62,916 nt of DNA from Enterovibrio norvegicus DSM 15893 (GTDB lineage: Bacteria; Pseudomonadota; Gammaproteobacteria; Enterobacterales; Vibrionaceae): positions 1 to 62,916 of the forward strand of contig NZ_FOWR01000031.1 in NCBI RefSeq assembly GCF_900115495.1, given 5' to 3'. Under the pieces are notes generated by a model, which was not told where the DNA came from, made no database searches, and was given only the letters and a program-made list of their open reading frames with translations. The position numbers and the translations under genes are program-made. The first letter of the stretch is position 1; each line of letters begins with the position of its first letter. This document shows positions 9,855-18,790 of this stretch, piece by piece.

Positions 9855-10604
9855 TTAGTGGCTCAAAATCTGACTCAAGAACAACTGAGTGCGGTCAGAT
9901 TGTGGGTTATTAAAGAACTGTTCTGGTTCATTTTCTTCAATAATTTCCCCTGCATCCATAAAGATGACGCGATCCGCGACTTCTTTGGCAAAGCCCATTT
10001 CGTGTGTTACACATAACATGGTCATGCCTTCTTCAGCAAGTTCCACCATAACATCTAACACTTCGCGCACCATTTCTGGGTCAAGTGCAGAGGTGGGCTC
10101 ATCAAACAACATCACATTCGGGTTCATGCAAAGTGAACGCGCGATCGCAACACGTTGCTGCTGACCACCAGATAGCTGACCAGGGTATTTGTTGGCTTGC
10201 TCTGGAATTTTTACGCGCTCTAGGTATTTCATTGCAATCGCTTCTGCTTCCTCTTTCGGCATTTTCTTTACCCAAATCGGCGCAAGCGTGCAGTTTTCAA
10301 GCACGGTTAGGTGAGGGAAGAGGTTGAAATGCTGGAAACACATGCCGACTTCTTTTCTCACAAGCTCAATGTTTTTAAGGTCATCGGTCAACTCTGTACC
10401 GCCAACCATGATCGAACCTTGCTGGTGTTCTTCCAAGCGGTTGATACAGCGGATCATGGTTGATTTACCTGAACCAGAAGGGCCACAGATAACGATTTTT
10501 TCGCCTTTTGCGACCGTCAGGTTGATGTTTTTCAACACATGGAACTGACCGTACCACTTGTTCATGTCTGTCAGCTTAATCACTGGGGTGTCTTGTTGCG
10601 TCAT
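9855..10604 (-). CDS. aapP: General L-amino-acid ABC transporter, ATP-binding protein
   Basis: A 249-residue ABC ATPase that energises uptake of polar amino acids. It has Walker A 'GPSGSGKST', Q-loop '[10 protein letters not shown]', signature '[15 protein letters not shown]', Walker B '[14 protein letters not shown]' and the H-loop '[15 protein letters not shown]'. It is the last gene of aapJQMP, 17 bases after aapM. Sequence, order and length fit the AapP/GlnQ branch; the exact amino-acid range is inferred from family only. Confidence 0.93.
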   Translation of the reverse strand: MTQQDTPVIKLTDMNKWYGQFHVLKNINLTVAKGEKIVICGPSGSGKSTMIRCINRLEEHQQGSIMVGGTELTDDLKNIELVRKEVGMCFQHFNLFPHLTVLENCTLAPIWVKKMPKEEAEAIAMKYLERVKIPEQANKYPGQLSGGQQQRVAIARSLCMNPNVMLFDEPTSALDPEMVREVLDVMVELAEEGMTMLCVTHEMGFAKEVADRVIFMDAGEIIEENEPEQFFNNPQSDRTQLFLSQILSH

Positions 10605-10621
10605 AATACAATCCTTGTTCT

Positions 10622-11722
10622 TTATCGCTTGTGGCCAGTGTGAAGTTTATTTTCTAGGTAGATGCTGTATCGAGACATCCCGAAACAGAAAACCCAGAAC
10701 ACCAGAGCGACAAACACATAGCTTTCTGTCGCGAAGCCAAGCCATTTCGGATCCGTATTGGCGGCTTGCCCAATACCAAGTACATCAAACATACCGATGA
10801 TGAGTACAAGGCTTGTATCTTTAAACAGACCAATGAAGGTGTTAACGATAGACGGAATGGTAATCTTCAATGCCTGCGGCAAGATGATAAAGCCCATTTT
10901 CTTCCAGTACGTTAAACCCAGCGCATCAGCAGCTTCATATTGGCCTTTTGGAATCGCTTGTAAGCCACCACGAATGACTTCTGCCATGTACGCGGAAGCA
11001 AACATCACCACACCAATCAGTGCACGCACCAATTTGTTGGTTTCAGATTCGCCTGACATGAACAGTGGCAGCATCACCGATGCCATGAAGAGAACCGTGA
11101 TAAGTGGAACACCACGCCATACTTCAATATAAACCGTGCTCAGGCTGCGAATAATAGGCATGTCTGAACGACGTCCTAAGGCAAGCACAACACCGATTGG
11201 CAAAGATATCACAATACCCACAATCGCAATGATCATGGTGATCAGTAGGCCGCCCCAAAGGTGAGTTTCCACTTTCGGCAAACCGGCAACACCACCAAGC
11301 AGCAGGTAGATTGCCATCAGCGGGAACGCGATAACGAACAGCAGCAAAATCCACGGACGTTTTGGCGTTTTCTCATACACAAGTAAAGCGACAAACACAG
11401 CGAGAATTGCGTAGAACAATTTCGGACGCCAGAGTTCTTCTGACGGATAAAAGCCGAACATAAACTGATCGAATCGGACGTTAATAAACACCCAACAAGC
11501 ACCTTCACGAGAACATGCGTCACGCGTTGCGCCGACCCAGTCTGCATTGATGAATGCCCAATCAATCACAGCCCAGACACCATTCAATGCGATGAACGCA
11601 AGTACAAGGGTCATGACCGAATTAAGTGGTGACGAAAATAGATTCTTTTTCATCCAACCAATCACACCCACCGTGTTCGGTGGTGGTGGCAGGTCTGGCT
11701 GAAACTCATGTTGTTTTGTCAT
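10622..11722 (-). CDS. aapM: General L-amino-acid ABC transporter permease AapM
   Basis: The 366-residue inner-membrane permease has a long N-terminal extension typical of AapM and a C-terminal BPD_transp_1 domain with the EAA loop '[25 protein letters not shown]'. It pairs with AapQ to form the heterodimeric channel. It is separated by 3 bases from the upstream aapQ stop, so the genes are translationally linked. Confidence 0.92.
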   Translation of the reverse strand: MTKQHEFQPDLPPPPNTVGVIGWMKKNLFSSPLNSVMTLVLAFIALNGVWAVIDWAFINADWVGATRDACSREGACWVFINVRFDQFMFGFYPSEELWRPKLFYAILAVFVALLVYEKTPKRPWILLLFVIAFPLMAIYLLLGGVAGLPKVETHLWGGLLITMIIAIVGIVISLPIGVVLALGRRSDMPIIRSLSTVYIEVWRGVPLITVLFMASVMLPLFMSGESETNKLVRALIGVVMFASAYMAEVIRGGLQAIPKGQYEAADALGLTYWKKMGFIILPQALKITIPSIVNTFIGLFKDTSLVLIIGMFDVLGIGQAANTDPKWLGFATESYVFVALVFWVFCFGMSRYSIYLENKLHTGHKR

Positions 11723-11725
11723 GGG

Positions 11726-12934
11726 TTACCTCTCTACCAGAGCCACTTTGGCGTTATAAATATTCATCAGCATCGATGTCAGCAAGCTTAAGGTGAGATA
11801 AACACCCATCGTCATTGCAATGATTTCGATCGCCTGACCGGTTTGGTTCAGTGTCGTACCCGCAAACACGGAAACAAGGTCTGGATAACCAATGGCCATT
11901 GCCAACGACGAGTTTTTCGTCAAGTTCAAGTATTGGCTGGTGAGTGGCGGAATGATGATGCGCATTGCCTGTGGAATAACGACCAAACGCAACGTTCTAT
12001 TGCGTGGCAAACCCAAGGCCATTGCCGCTTCGGTTTGACCATGACTCACCGCATTGATACCTGAACGTACGATCTCAGCGATGAAAGAAGCGGTATAAAT
12101 CGCAAGTGCCAGCATCAATGCTGCCAGCTCAGGGATGATGGAGAAACCACCTCGGAAGTTGAAGCCTTTCAACACAGGGTATTCCAGTGAAACAGGCATG
12201 CCTGAAACAAAGAAAGCGATGAGTGGCAAGCCAACAATGGCCGCGAGCGAAATGCTTAATACGGGTGTTTGTACGCCCGTTGTTTCTTGTTTGCGTTTCG
12301 CCCAACGAGAGAACACAAAACTGAACACAAGTGCCGCAATGAGTGCAACAAAGATGATGGTTGAACCTTCCTCAAACACGGGGCGAGTGAAATACAAGCC
12401 ACGGACATTTAGGAAAAGCGATTCACCGATGCTCAAACTTTCTTTTGGTGAGGGTAATGCTTGGAGTACCGCGAAGTACCAGAAAAAGATTTGAAGTAGA
12501 AGAGGGATGTTCCTAAATGTTTCGATGTACACCGCGGCAAAACGACTGAGTAACCAGTTGTTCGACAATCGTGCGATACCAATCAAGAACCCTAAAACGG
12601 TAGCAAGAAGGATACCCAGCACAGAAACCAGTGCCGTATTAAGAAGCCCAACAAAGAAGGTTCTTCCGTAGGAATATGTTTCATCATATTCGATCAATGT
12701 TAAGCCAATGCCGAAACCGGCCTCTTGGCTCAAGAACCCAAACCCGGTAGCGATCCCTCGTGCATCGAGATTCGTCAGTGCGTTGTCTACGATAGTAAAA
12801 ACAAAGAATACCAGTGCGACAATGGCGACAAATTGAAAGACGACAGAGCGGAAAGTCGGGTTGTAGAAAATATTTTGCTTCTTCTCTGGGCGAGCGCTCG
12901 CCTCTGAATTCAGCGCATTTTCTTTAGATGCCAT
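11726..12934 (-). CDS. aapQ: General L-amino-acid ABC transporter permease AapQ
   Basis: The 402-residue permease partner of AapM has about eight membrane segments. The EAA loop reads 'EAAMALGLPRNRTLRLVVIPQAMRI', and 'VYIETFRNIPLLLQIFFWYF' is typical of the HisM/GlnP-like fold. The order J-Q-M-P matches the rhizobial and marine aap operons. An 84-base gap separates it from aapJ, enough for an attenuating structure, though none is obvious. Confidence 0.92.
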   Translation of the reverse strand: MASKENALNSEASARPEKKQNIFYNPTFRSVVFQFVAIVALVFFVFTIVDNALTNLDARGIATGFGFLSQEAGFGIGLTLIEYDETYSYGRTFFVGLLNTALVSVLGILLATVLGFLIGIARLSNNWLLSRFAAVYIETFRNIPLLLQIFFWYFAVLQALPSPKESLSIGESLFLNVRGLYFTRPVFEEGSTIIFVALIAALVFSFVFSRWAKRKQETTGVQTPVLSISLAAIVGLPLIAFFVSGMPVSLEYPVLKGFNFRGGFSIIPELAALMLALAIYTASFIAEIVRSGINAVSHGQTEAAMALGLPRNRTLRLVVIPQAMRIIIPPLTSQYLNLTKNSSLAMAIGYPDLVSVFAGTTLNQTGQAIEIIAMTMGVYLTLSLLTSMLMNIYNAKVALVER

Positions 12935-13018
12935 ACAACTGCACCCCTATCCGTTGATAGTGAAACAAAGGGGCACAACAAGGTGCCCCAGCGTATGTCA
13001 GAGGTAGTAATGAACTAC

Positions 13019-14161
13019 TTAACGGATAGGTGGCGCGTACAAGATACCGCCATTGCTCCATAGTGCGTTTACACCACGTTGAATATTCAGTGGTGAACCT
13101 GTGCCTACAGTGCGTTGGAAGCTCTCGTCGTAGTTACCGACTTGTTTGATCACTTGGTAACCCCAGTCATCATTCAAGCCAAGACCTTTACCTTTAGGAC
13201 CATCCAAACCAAGAATGCGGCGGATGTTTGGATCTTTAGAGTTCTTCATCTCATCAACATTTGCTGATGTGATGTTGAATTCTTCACCATTGATCATGGT
13301 GTTTAACGTCCATTTAGCGATGTTGAACCAGTTGTCATCGCCTTGGCGAACAACAGGGCCCAATGGCTCTTTAGAAATGATTTCTGGAAGTACAACTGCG
13401 CTTGTCGGATCGGCAAGCTTGATGCGAGATGCATACAGACCAGATTGGTCAGTCGTCAGTGTGTCACAACGGCCAGATTCAAAACCTTTCACCGTTGCAT
13501 CATACGTATCGTAAACCACTGGCTTGAACGACATACCGTTTGAACGGAAGTAGTCAGACAGGTTTAGCTCGGTAGTGGTACCTGATTGAACACATACCGA
13601 TGCGCCATCAAGGTCCAATGCGCTTTCTACGCCTAGGTCTTTCTTCACCATGAAGCCTTGACCATCGTAGTAGTTAACACCCACGAAGTTCAGACCGAGC
13701 GTGCCGTCACGTTGTAGCGTCCACGTTGTGTTACGTGAAAGTACATCGATTTCACCAGACTGAAGGGCAGTGAAACGTTCTTTCGCCGTTAGCGGTACAA
13801 ATTTAACTTTCGATTTGTCACCCAGAACAGCAGCAGCCATTGCCTGACAGAACTCAACGTCAATGCCTTCCCACTCACCGTTAGAGTTCGGGTTAGAGAA
13901 ACCTGGAAGGCCGGTACTTACGCCACAGCTGATAACGCCAGCGTTTTTCACGCGATCTAGCGTGTTTGCGCCTTGAGCAGACGGAGCAGGTGCCTGAGCA
14001 GAGCCAGCTTTTGCCTCAGAGAGTTGCTTCTCTAAAGAGGCGACTTGCTGGTTTAGACCGTCAATTTGCTTTTGGCTATCCGCGTTTCCGCCGCTGTCAC
14101 AGCCCGCGAGCAAAAGTGCTGACAGCACTGCAAGCCCCAATGTCGACTTTTTATTAACCAT
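13019..14161 (-). CDS. aapJ: Amino-acid-binding lipoprotein AapJ with coiled-coil stalk
   Basis: The 380-residue substrate-binding subunit starts with a lipoprotein signal peptide ending in the lipobox 'LLLAGC' (Cys21). About 45 residues follow that are rich in Q, E, K, A and P ('IDGLNQQVASLEKQLSEAK'), predicting a short coiled coil and flexible linker before the SBP_bac_3 domain. The domain begins near residue 65 with 'TLDRVKNAGVISCGVSTGLPGFS'. Classical AapJ is a soluble periplasmic protein, so membrane anchoring with a stalk is a variation. It binds polar amino acids in the family; the exact ligand is not readable. Confidence 0.9.
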   Translation of the reverse strand: MVNKKSTLGLAVLSALLLAGCDSGGNADSQKQIDGLNQQVASLEKQLSEAKAGSAQAPAPSAQGANTLDRVKNAGVISCGVSTGLPGFSNPNSNGEWEGIDVEFCQAMAAAVLGDKSKVKFVPLTAKERFTALQSGEIDVLSRNTTWTLQRDGTLGLNFVGVNYYDGQGFMVKKDLGVESALDLDGASVCVQSGTTTELNLSDYFRSNGMSFKPVVYDTYDATVKGFESGRCDTLTTDQSGLYASRIKLADPTSAVVLPEIISKEPLGPVVRQGDDNWFNIAKWTLNTMINGEEFNITSANVDEMKNSKDPNIRRILGLDGPKGKGLGLNDDWGYQVIKQVGNYDESFQRTVGTGSPLNIQRGVNALWSNGGILYAPPIR

Positions 14162-14750
14162 ACCTATTAATCCTTTGTGGGTTATTACTGGTTGCTATTC
14201 ATGGACGAGAGTCATTTGAGACAAGCTGCCTAAAAAAGGGTGTGAATCTCGTAAAACCATGTCAAAGCGTTCGTTAACGTCAAAAAGTTTGCTAATCGAA
14301 AGCGCTCCGTTAACACTGCATTAACAAAGCCCAGTATAGGACTTGGGATTTTGGCTGCAAATTGAACGAGTAAGAGGTGTGATCTATGCAATGATCTTCG
14401 CGAATAATCTCAGAATTTCTTAAGAAAATATGAATAAATGATTTTGTAACACATTGTTTTTACATTACTGATGGCGTTTTTGCGTGCTGATTATGTAACA
14501 TGCACGAGCATTCGCGCTTTGGCATTGTTTTTATCGGTTTACTTTTGACCAGAATATTAGAACTATCTTGATTAAATGTTTATGCAGTACACCATGCGTA
14601 TCAAAGATTAATTTCAATCAACTGTTTGAAATTAATCCAAGATTGGCACGGGATATGCGCATGGTGGCGCAATAATGCGCGAACGAACAAGAATGCATAA
14701 TTAGTGGGTTTACAAGCCTCGAACTCCCTATTAATATACGGCTCAACCAC
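14162..14750. other. Intergenic region between aapJ and tRNA-Ser
   Basis: This 590-base AT-rich region holds the aapJ promoter on the minus strand and the tRNA-Ser promoter on the plus strand. A perfect 11-bp inverted repeat ATTAATTTCAA...TTGAAATTAAT with an 8-base loop lies at 14607-14636, about 115 bases before the tRNA. No protein gene is seen. Confidence 0.6.
14607..14636. promoter_or_regulatory. Inverted repeat, candidate operator
   Basis: The perfect 11-bp inverted repeat (ATTAATTTCAA / TTGAAATTAAT, 8-base spacer) could be a regulator binding site or a small AT hairpin. No regulator can be assigned. Confidence 0.35.
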
Positions 14751-14841
14751 GGAGAGATGGCTGAGTGGTTGAAAGCACCGGTCTTGAAAACCGGCGTGCG
14801 TTTATAGCGCACCTAGGGTTCAAATCCCTATCTCTCCGCCA
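14751..14841 (+). tRNA. tRNA-Ser (UGA)
   Basis: Acceptor GGAGAGA pairs with TCTCTCC, the discriminator base is G and CCA is encoded. The D arm contains GGCTGAGTGGTTGA. The anticodon stem CCGGT/ACCGG encloses CTTGAAA, giving anticodon TGA. The long variable arm (GTGCG...CGCAC) is typical of serine tRNA, and the T arm is AGGGTTCAAATCCCT. It lies on the same flank of yccA as E. coli serT. Confidence 0.96.
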
Positions 14842-14900
14842 AATTAGATTAAGCCCGCCAGCTCTGACAATAAAGAGCGAGCGGGCTTTTTCGTATCTGG
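14834..14900 (+). repeat. Left copy of 67-bp direct repeat (tRNA-Ser 3' end plus terminator)
   Basis: This segment starts in the last bases of the tRNA-Ser acceptor (CTCCGCC) and runs through the tRNA terminator to TATCTGG. By eye it matches 45100-45166 at 64 of 67 positions in the same orientation. This is the pattern of an attachment-site duplication at a tRNA gene. Confidence 0.8.
14851..14893 (+). terminator. Terminator of tRNA-Ser
   Basis: AAGCCCGC/GCGGGCTT forms the outer stem, with an inner GCTCT/AGAGC pairing, followed by a T-run. It starts 10 bases after the encoded CCA. Confidence 0.85.
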
Positions 14901-14953
14901 GATTTGTCTAAGTCATGCAGCAGACGGAGAGTCGGCATAGAACTGATTGCAAT

Positions 14954-15928
14954 TTAGTGCTTAAAGAGTGTGGCGTCCTTTCTGTAATCTCTCGGTGTAC
15001 AACCAAATTGGTCTCGGAAACTGCGTGAGAAATGCTGCAAGTTATTCATTCCCCATTTAAGAGCAATTTCGCTAACACCAGCACGGGCGAAACGCTCGTC
15101 CGTTAGATCGCTAGCAATTCTCTGCATTCGACTCTCTTTTACAAAGCTGCATATCGTTTCCCCATTCTTTGCAAACACTTCGCTTAGGCGGCGGACAGAC
15201 AACCCAAGGTTGGAGGAAATACTTTCACGATTGAGTTGGGCATCTTGTAAATGAGCAAGAATGTATGACTTCGCCCTAATAAGCAGTTGTTGCTCTGGCT
15301 GAGACAATTCGACTCTGGATCCTCTCAAGGGGGCGAGCGATGTGGCGATCAAATCAATCAGGGTTTCTTGTAGCAGTACTTTGCAATCAGAGGCCTGAGT
15401 GTTGATGAGAGAAGAAATACCCAATGCGGTATTGGCGACCAAGCCCCCCAATTCAGATGCGCCCACGACGGGAATGGCTGTCAGCATATTTGCGTCGGGA
15501 AGACGACTTAACAATGCTTTTTTGGGCAGCTTAATCACTAACTGCTTAAAATCTTCTTCTAAGTCAATCGAGTAGGGGTCTGTGCTGCTGTAGAGGGCGA
15601 AGTCAAATGGGGAAAGCGGCGCACTTCTTCCATGTTGTTCAATAACAGAACGTTTGTTTAATTGAATGCTGACAAGAAAATCTGAGTCATAGCTACGACC
15701 AATATCCTGAGTGCGTCTCAACACTTTGTGTTTGGATCCTGAGACGAAGGAAATGTCGACTAAATCATGCCGAGAAAGCTCAATTCTTCCCCAAAAATCC
15801 TTTTGAGATAGGGTTTCACACCCTAAATGTACATAGGCATCGCACACCGATTCACGCCAAAAAGCAAATTTTTCACTTCTATGACAAGGGGCTGTGTCAT
15901 ACGTACACTGCTTGAAAGTACTGCTCAT
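14954..15928 (-). CDS. AraC-family regulator (NitR-like), next to nitrilase
   Basis: The 324-residue product has an N-terminal AraC-binding-like domain (starting 'CHRSEKFAFWRESVCDAYVHLGCE', as in the NitR/AraC_binding_2 group) and a C-terminal double helix-turn-helix at about residues 215-320. The second HTH reads 'VSEIALKWGMNNLQHFSRSF' before 'FGCTPRDYRKD'. The ATG at 15928 has a GAGAGAAG ribosome site. It is divergent from the nitrilase, the usual arrangement of NitR regulators that activate nitrilase and aldoxime dehydratase genes with nitrile or aldoxime inducers. The inducer here is inferred. Confidence 0.85.
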   Translation of the reverse strand: MSSTFKQCTYDTAPCHRSEKFAFWRESVCDAYVHLGCETLSQKDFWGRIELSRHDLVDISFVSGSKHKVLRRTQDIGRSYDSDFLVSIQLNKRSVIEQHGRSAPLSPFDFALYSSTDPYSIDLEEDFKQLVIKLPKKALLSRLPDANMLTAIPVVGASELGGLVANTALGISSLINTQASDCKVLLQETLIDLIATSLAPLRGSRVELSQPEQQLLIRAKSYILAHLQDAQLNRESISSNLGLSVRRLSEVFAKNGETICSFVKESRMQRIASDLTDERFARAGVSEIALKWGMNNLQHFSRSFRDQFGCTPRDYRKDATLFKH

Positions 15929-16169
15929 CCATCTTCTCTCTTTCAATCGCTCTTCTACTATCTAACACCGATTTAAGTATTCATGGTGTTTCACATTTGA
16001 GTCATTCTGTTCACTGCCCTTTACGACAAATAAGGCCGCTCTCAGGTGCAAGCACGTCGTTCATTCTCCTTTTAGTGTTTTAAGTGTCACGTCAGATGCC
16101 TGTGATTTAGAAGCATAAGCACAGTGGCAAGAACCATTGTTCAAACAACGCGAAAAAGGAGAGTGCGTT

Positions 16170-17234
16170 ATGTCAGAAGTATTCAAAGTGGCTGCGGTAC
16201 AGGCAGCACCATCGTTTTTGAATCTTGATGAAGGAGTCACGAGAGCGGTGGCATTTATTGAAGAGGCCGCATCTAACGGCTGCAAGTTAGTGGTATTTCC
16301 TGAAACGTGGTTACCGGGTTATCCGAACCATATCTGGCTTGGTCCTGTTGCTTGGCAGATGCAGTTTGTTGGTCGTTATTTCGAAAACAGTATTGAAGTC
16401 GGTAGCGATCAAGACAAAACACTCGCGGAAGCGGCAAAGCGCAACAACATCCAAGTGTCTATTGGTATCAGTGAGCGAGATGGAGGCAGCCTTTACATCG
16501 CTCAATGGCATTACGGAGAAGATGGAGAAATCATCAACCGTCGACGTAAACTCAAGCCAACTCACGTGGAAAGGACGGTATTTGGTGAAGGTGACGGTAG
16601 CGACTTAGTGGTAAAAGAAACCTCGATTGGTCGCGTGGGGCAGCTTTCATGTTGGGAGCACCTTCAACCGCTCTCCAAATATGCCATGTATGCACAGAAT
16701 GAGCAGATCCACTGTGGTGTATGGCCGAATTTCTCGTTATACCGCGGCATGGCTTATGCCTTGGGCGATGTCGTGAACAATGCAGCAAGCATGATATACG
16801 CCGTAGAAGGAGGATGTTACGTCATTGCCCCTTGCGCGACGGTGAGCACCGCACAACAAGACATGTTGTGTCAGGGCGATCCGGAAAAAGAAGCCATGTG
16901 CCAAGTGGGGGGAGGATTCACCAAAATCTATGCACCAGATGGCCAATCGATTGGAAGTGAAATCGGGGAGAAAGAAGAAGGTTTAGTTTTTGCAGACATT
17001 GATCTCAGCATGATCCCTTATTCAAAGGCCGTTGCTGATCCTGCGGGTCACTACGCGAAAAAAGATGCAACTCGCCTTCTCATTAACCGCGATAAACAGC
17101 ATGCCGTGGTGGAATCAAGCGATTTAAGTGCGCAAGAAGCCATCATGCAAGTCGATCCAGACCAAGGGAGCGACAACGAAAAAAAAGAGAGAAGTGAAGG
17201 TCAAACGTTGTTTAAAAAGCTGCGTCCTTGGTGA
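16170..17234 (+). CDS. Nitrilase (probable arylacetonitrilase)
   Basis: This 354-residue cytoplasmic enzyme of the nitrilase superfamily hydrolyses a nitrile directly to acid plus ammonia. The Glu-Lys-Cys triad is visible: Glu45 in 'VVFPETWLPGYP', Lys129 in 'RRKLKPTHVERTVFGEG' and Cys161 in 'LSCWEHLQPL'. The start at 16170 has AAGGAGA and the product begins 'MSEVFKVAAVQAAP'. The gene is followed by a short open frame and then aldoxime dehydratase on the same strand, and the paa genes lie nearby. Phenylacetonitrile is therefore the most likely substrate. That preference is inferred from context. Confidence 0.92.
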   Translation: MSEVFKVAAVQAAPSFLNLDEGVTRAVAFIEEAASNGCKLVVFPETWLPGYPNHIWLGPVAWQMQFVGRYFENSIEVGSDQDKTLAEAAKRNNIQVSIGISERDGGSLYIAQWHYGEDGEIINRRRKLKPTHVERTVFGEGDGSDLVVKETSIGRVGQLSCWEHLQPLSKYAMYAQNEQIHCGVWPNFSLYRGMAYALGDVVNNAASMIYAVEGGCYVIAPCATVSTAQQDMLCQGDPEKEAMCQVGGGFTKIYAPDGQSIGSEIGEKEEGLVFADIDLSMIPYSKAVADPAGHYAKKDATRLLINRDKQHAVVESSDLSAQEAIMQVDPDQGSDNEKKERSEGQTLFKKLRPW

Positions 17235-17259
17235 GTTGTGTTTTTAAAAGGAAAGCAAT

Positions 17260-17496
17260 ATGAACTGGAAGCGATTTTGCGGCATTTTATTTGTCGTTAG
17301 TTTTGGAAGTGCTGCAGAGCAAATCAAAGACTGGGAAGTGGAAAACGTCGGGGCGACGATAAACTCGGCATACCACGAAGGGTGGGCCGTGATGACGCCA
17401 GATGGATTGACATTGCTGTTTGGTTCCAACCGACCTGGTGGTTTGTCAGAAACGAGTGCCTTTGGCAAGCCGAAGCTATCGACTAATCATCGATAA
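17260..17496 (+). CDS. Short PD40-like exported fragment, probably truncated
   Basis: The 78-residue frame has a good ribosome site (AAAGGAAAG) and a signal-peptide-like start (MNWKRFCGILFVVSFGSAA). The text 'ENVGATINSAYHEGWAVMTPDGLTLLFGSNRPGGL' is the first blade of a WD40-like/TolB-type (PD40) propeller. Full-length members continue for several hundred residues, but here the frame stops right after one blade and the aldoxime dehydratase follows 40 bases later. It is either a decayed remnant kept between two coupled genes or a small exported protein of unknown role. Confidence 0.55.
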   Translation: MNWKRFCGILFVVSFGSAAEQIKDWEVENVGATINSAYHEGWAVMTPDGLTLLFGSNRPGGLSETSAFGKPKLSTNHR

Positions 17497-17536
17497 ATGA
17501 GGTAGCTCAACACCATAGAAACAAGGAGTAATGACT

Positions 17537-18556
17537 ATGGACTTAACTACGAATGAAAGAAAGCTCGCCCTCAAAATGCCGCCGAATTGGGTGCCACCTG
17601 TGCCTGCATGGGGTTCTGTTTTTTCTGAGGACGTTCAGCAAGTCAGTATGTGTATCATCGGTTGTCAGCACAAAGATGATGCAGATATCAGTGATTTTAT
17701 CGAAGCCTTGAACAACCTTTCAACAAAGGCAGATGTTTGTGACTTTGCGACGTGCGAAGACAAAGACGGATTGTACCAAACGTTAGCGACGATTTATTGG
17801 GCCGATGGCAAAGCCTGTGCTGACTGGTTAGATAGCGATGCATTCGCTTTATTTTGGGAGCTGTATTCAGATGAAAAGTGGGGCTTCGGTATTTTCAGAG
17901 AAGTGTTTAACATTCCTTTAGAACGCTTGGAAACACTCTTTTCTGGCCCAATTCATAACCATGGTATGAGCCAAATTCGCAAAGACATTGAAGGACCGAT
18001 CGAACACCATGGATATTGGGGAGGAATGCGTGATCGGATCCCACTTTCAGCAGATGATGCGTTCGATACTCATCAGTGTTTGGATGTGATTGAACAAAAC
18101 GGAAACCGCATTGTAGTGGGGGCTCACGAAAACCTCTGCATCATTCGTTCGGGTCAAGATTGGACACTGACGAAGGGAGAGCAAAGGGAAGAGTACCTTA
18201 ATCAAATCGAACCAGTACTGAAAGCGGGCATGAATTTTTTGCGCGATGAAGGGGAGGAAGTTAACTGCTATAGCTGTCGCTATATGACACAATTCTCGCC
18301 CTATAAAGGCAAAAAAGAGTGCACGTTTGGCCTCGCATTTTTCCGAACCATGGCGGATTTGGAAGCATGGGCTGAAAGCCATCCAACACACCTTGCCATT
18401 TTTAATACCTTTCTTGAAATCGCCCCTAAATATGGCCCTGAACTTCAGCTTCAACTTTGGCATGAAGTGTCGGTACTTCCCGCGGGTAACCAGTTTGGTG
18501 AATATATAAATTGTACAAAAGGTACTGGCCTGTTAGCCGGGTTATTATCTGCTTAG
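17537..18556 (+). CDS. oxd: Aldoxime dehydratase (haem enzyme)
   Basis: The 339-residue product dehydrates an aldoxime (R-CH=NOH) to a nitrile, using ferrous haem b that binds the substrate directly. It matches the Oxd family along its length. Visible landmarks are 'PPNWVPPVPAW' near the N-terminus, 'GPIEHHGYWGGMRDRIPLS' in the middle, 'ESHPTHLAIF' (His285, candidate proximal haem ligand) and 'LQLWHEVSVLP' (His309, candidate distal catalytic His), ending 'EYINCTKGTGLLAG'. The ATG at 17537 is preferred to that at 17531 because the AAGGAG site then has 8-base spacing. It lies after the nitrilase as in Rhodococcus, Bacillus and Pseudomonas clusters. Confidence 0.92.
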   Translation: MDLTTNERKLALKMPPNWVPPVPAWGSVFSEDVQQVSMCIIGCQHKDDADISDFIEALNNLSTKADVCDFATCEDKDGLYQTLATIYWADGKACADWLDSDAFALFWELYSDEKWGFGIFREVFNIPLERLETLFSGPIHNHGMSQIRKDIEGPIEHHGYWGGMRDRIPLSADDAFDTHQCLDVIEQNGNRIVVGAHENLCIIRSGQDWTLTKGEQREEYLNQIEPVLKAGMNFLRDEGEEVNCYSCRYMTQFSPYKGKKECTFGLAFFRTMADLEAWAESHPTHLAIFNTFLEIAPKYGPELQLQLWHEVSVLPAGNQFGEYINCTKGTGLLAGLLSA

Positions 18557-18579
18557 TTGATGTGGGAATAAATATATAT

Positions 18580-18618
18580 AGCAATTCTCCTTAATATTGA
18601 GGATTGCTCATTTTCTTA
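18580..18618 (+). terminator. Possible terminator after aldoxime dehydratase
   Basis: GCAATTCTC/GAGGATTGC pairs with one G-U, followed by a T-rich tail. It would separate the nitrilase-Oxd transcript from the porin gene. Confidence 0.5.
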
Positions 18619-18790
18619 ATAATGCCCATTCTTGATATTTGAAAATAAAGAGTAGATTTTCTTTTTCCATTCCTTGATGGGAGCTTTGTTATATCTGTCG
18701 GATTGAAATGTCACCTAGGATGTTTGATGTCTGGGGTGTAACTGCATGATCTTTGTAAAGTAAGCGAATAAATACATAAAGGAAAGTAGT

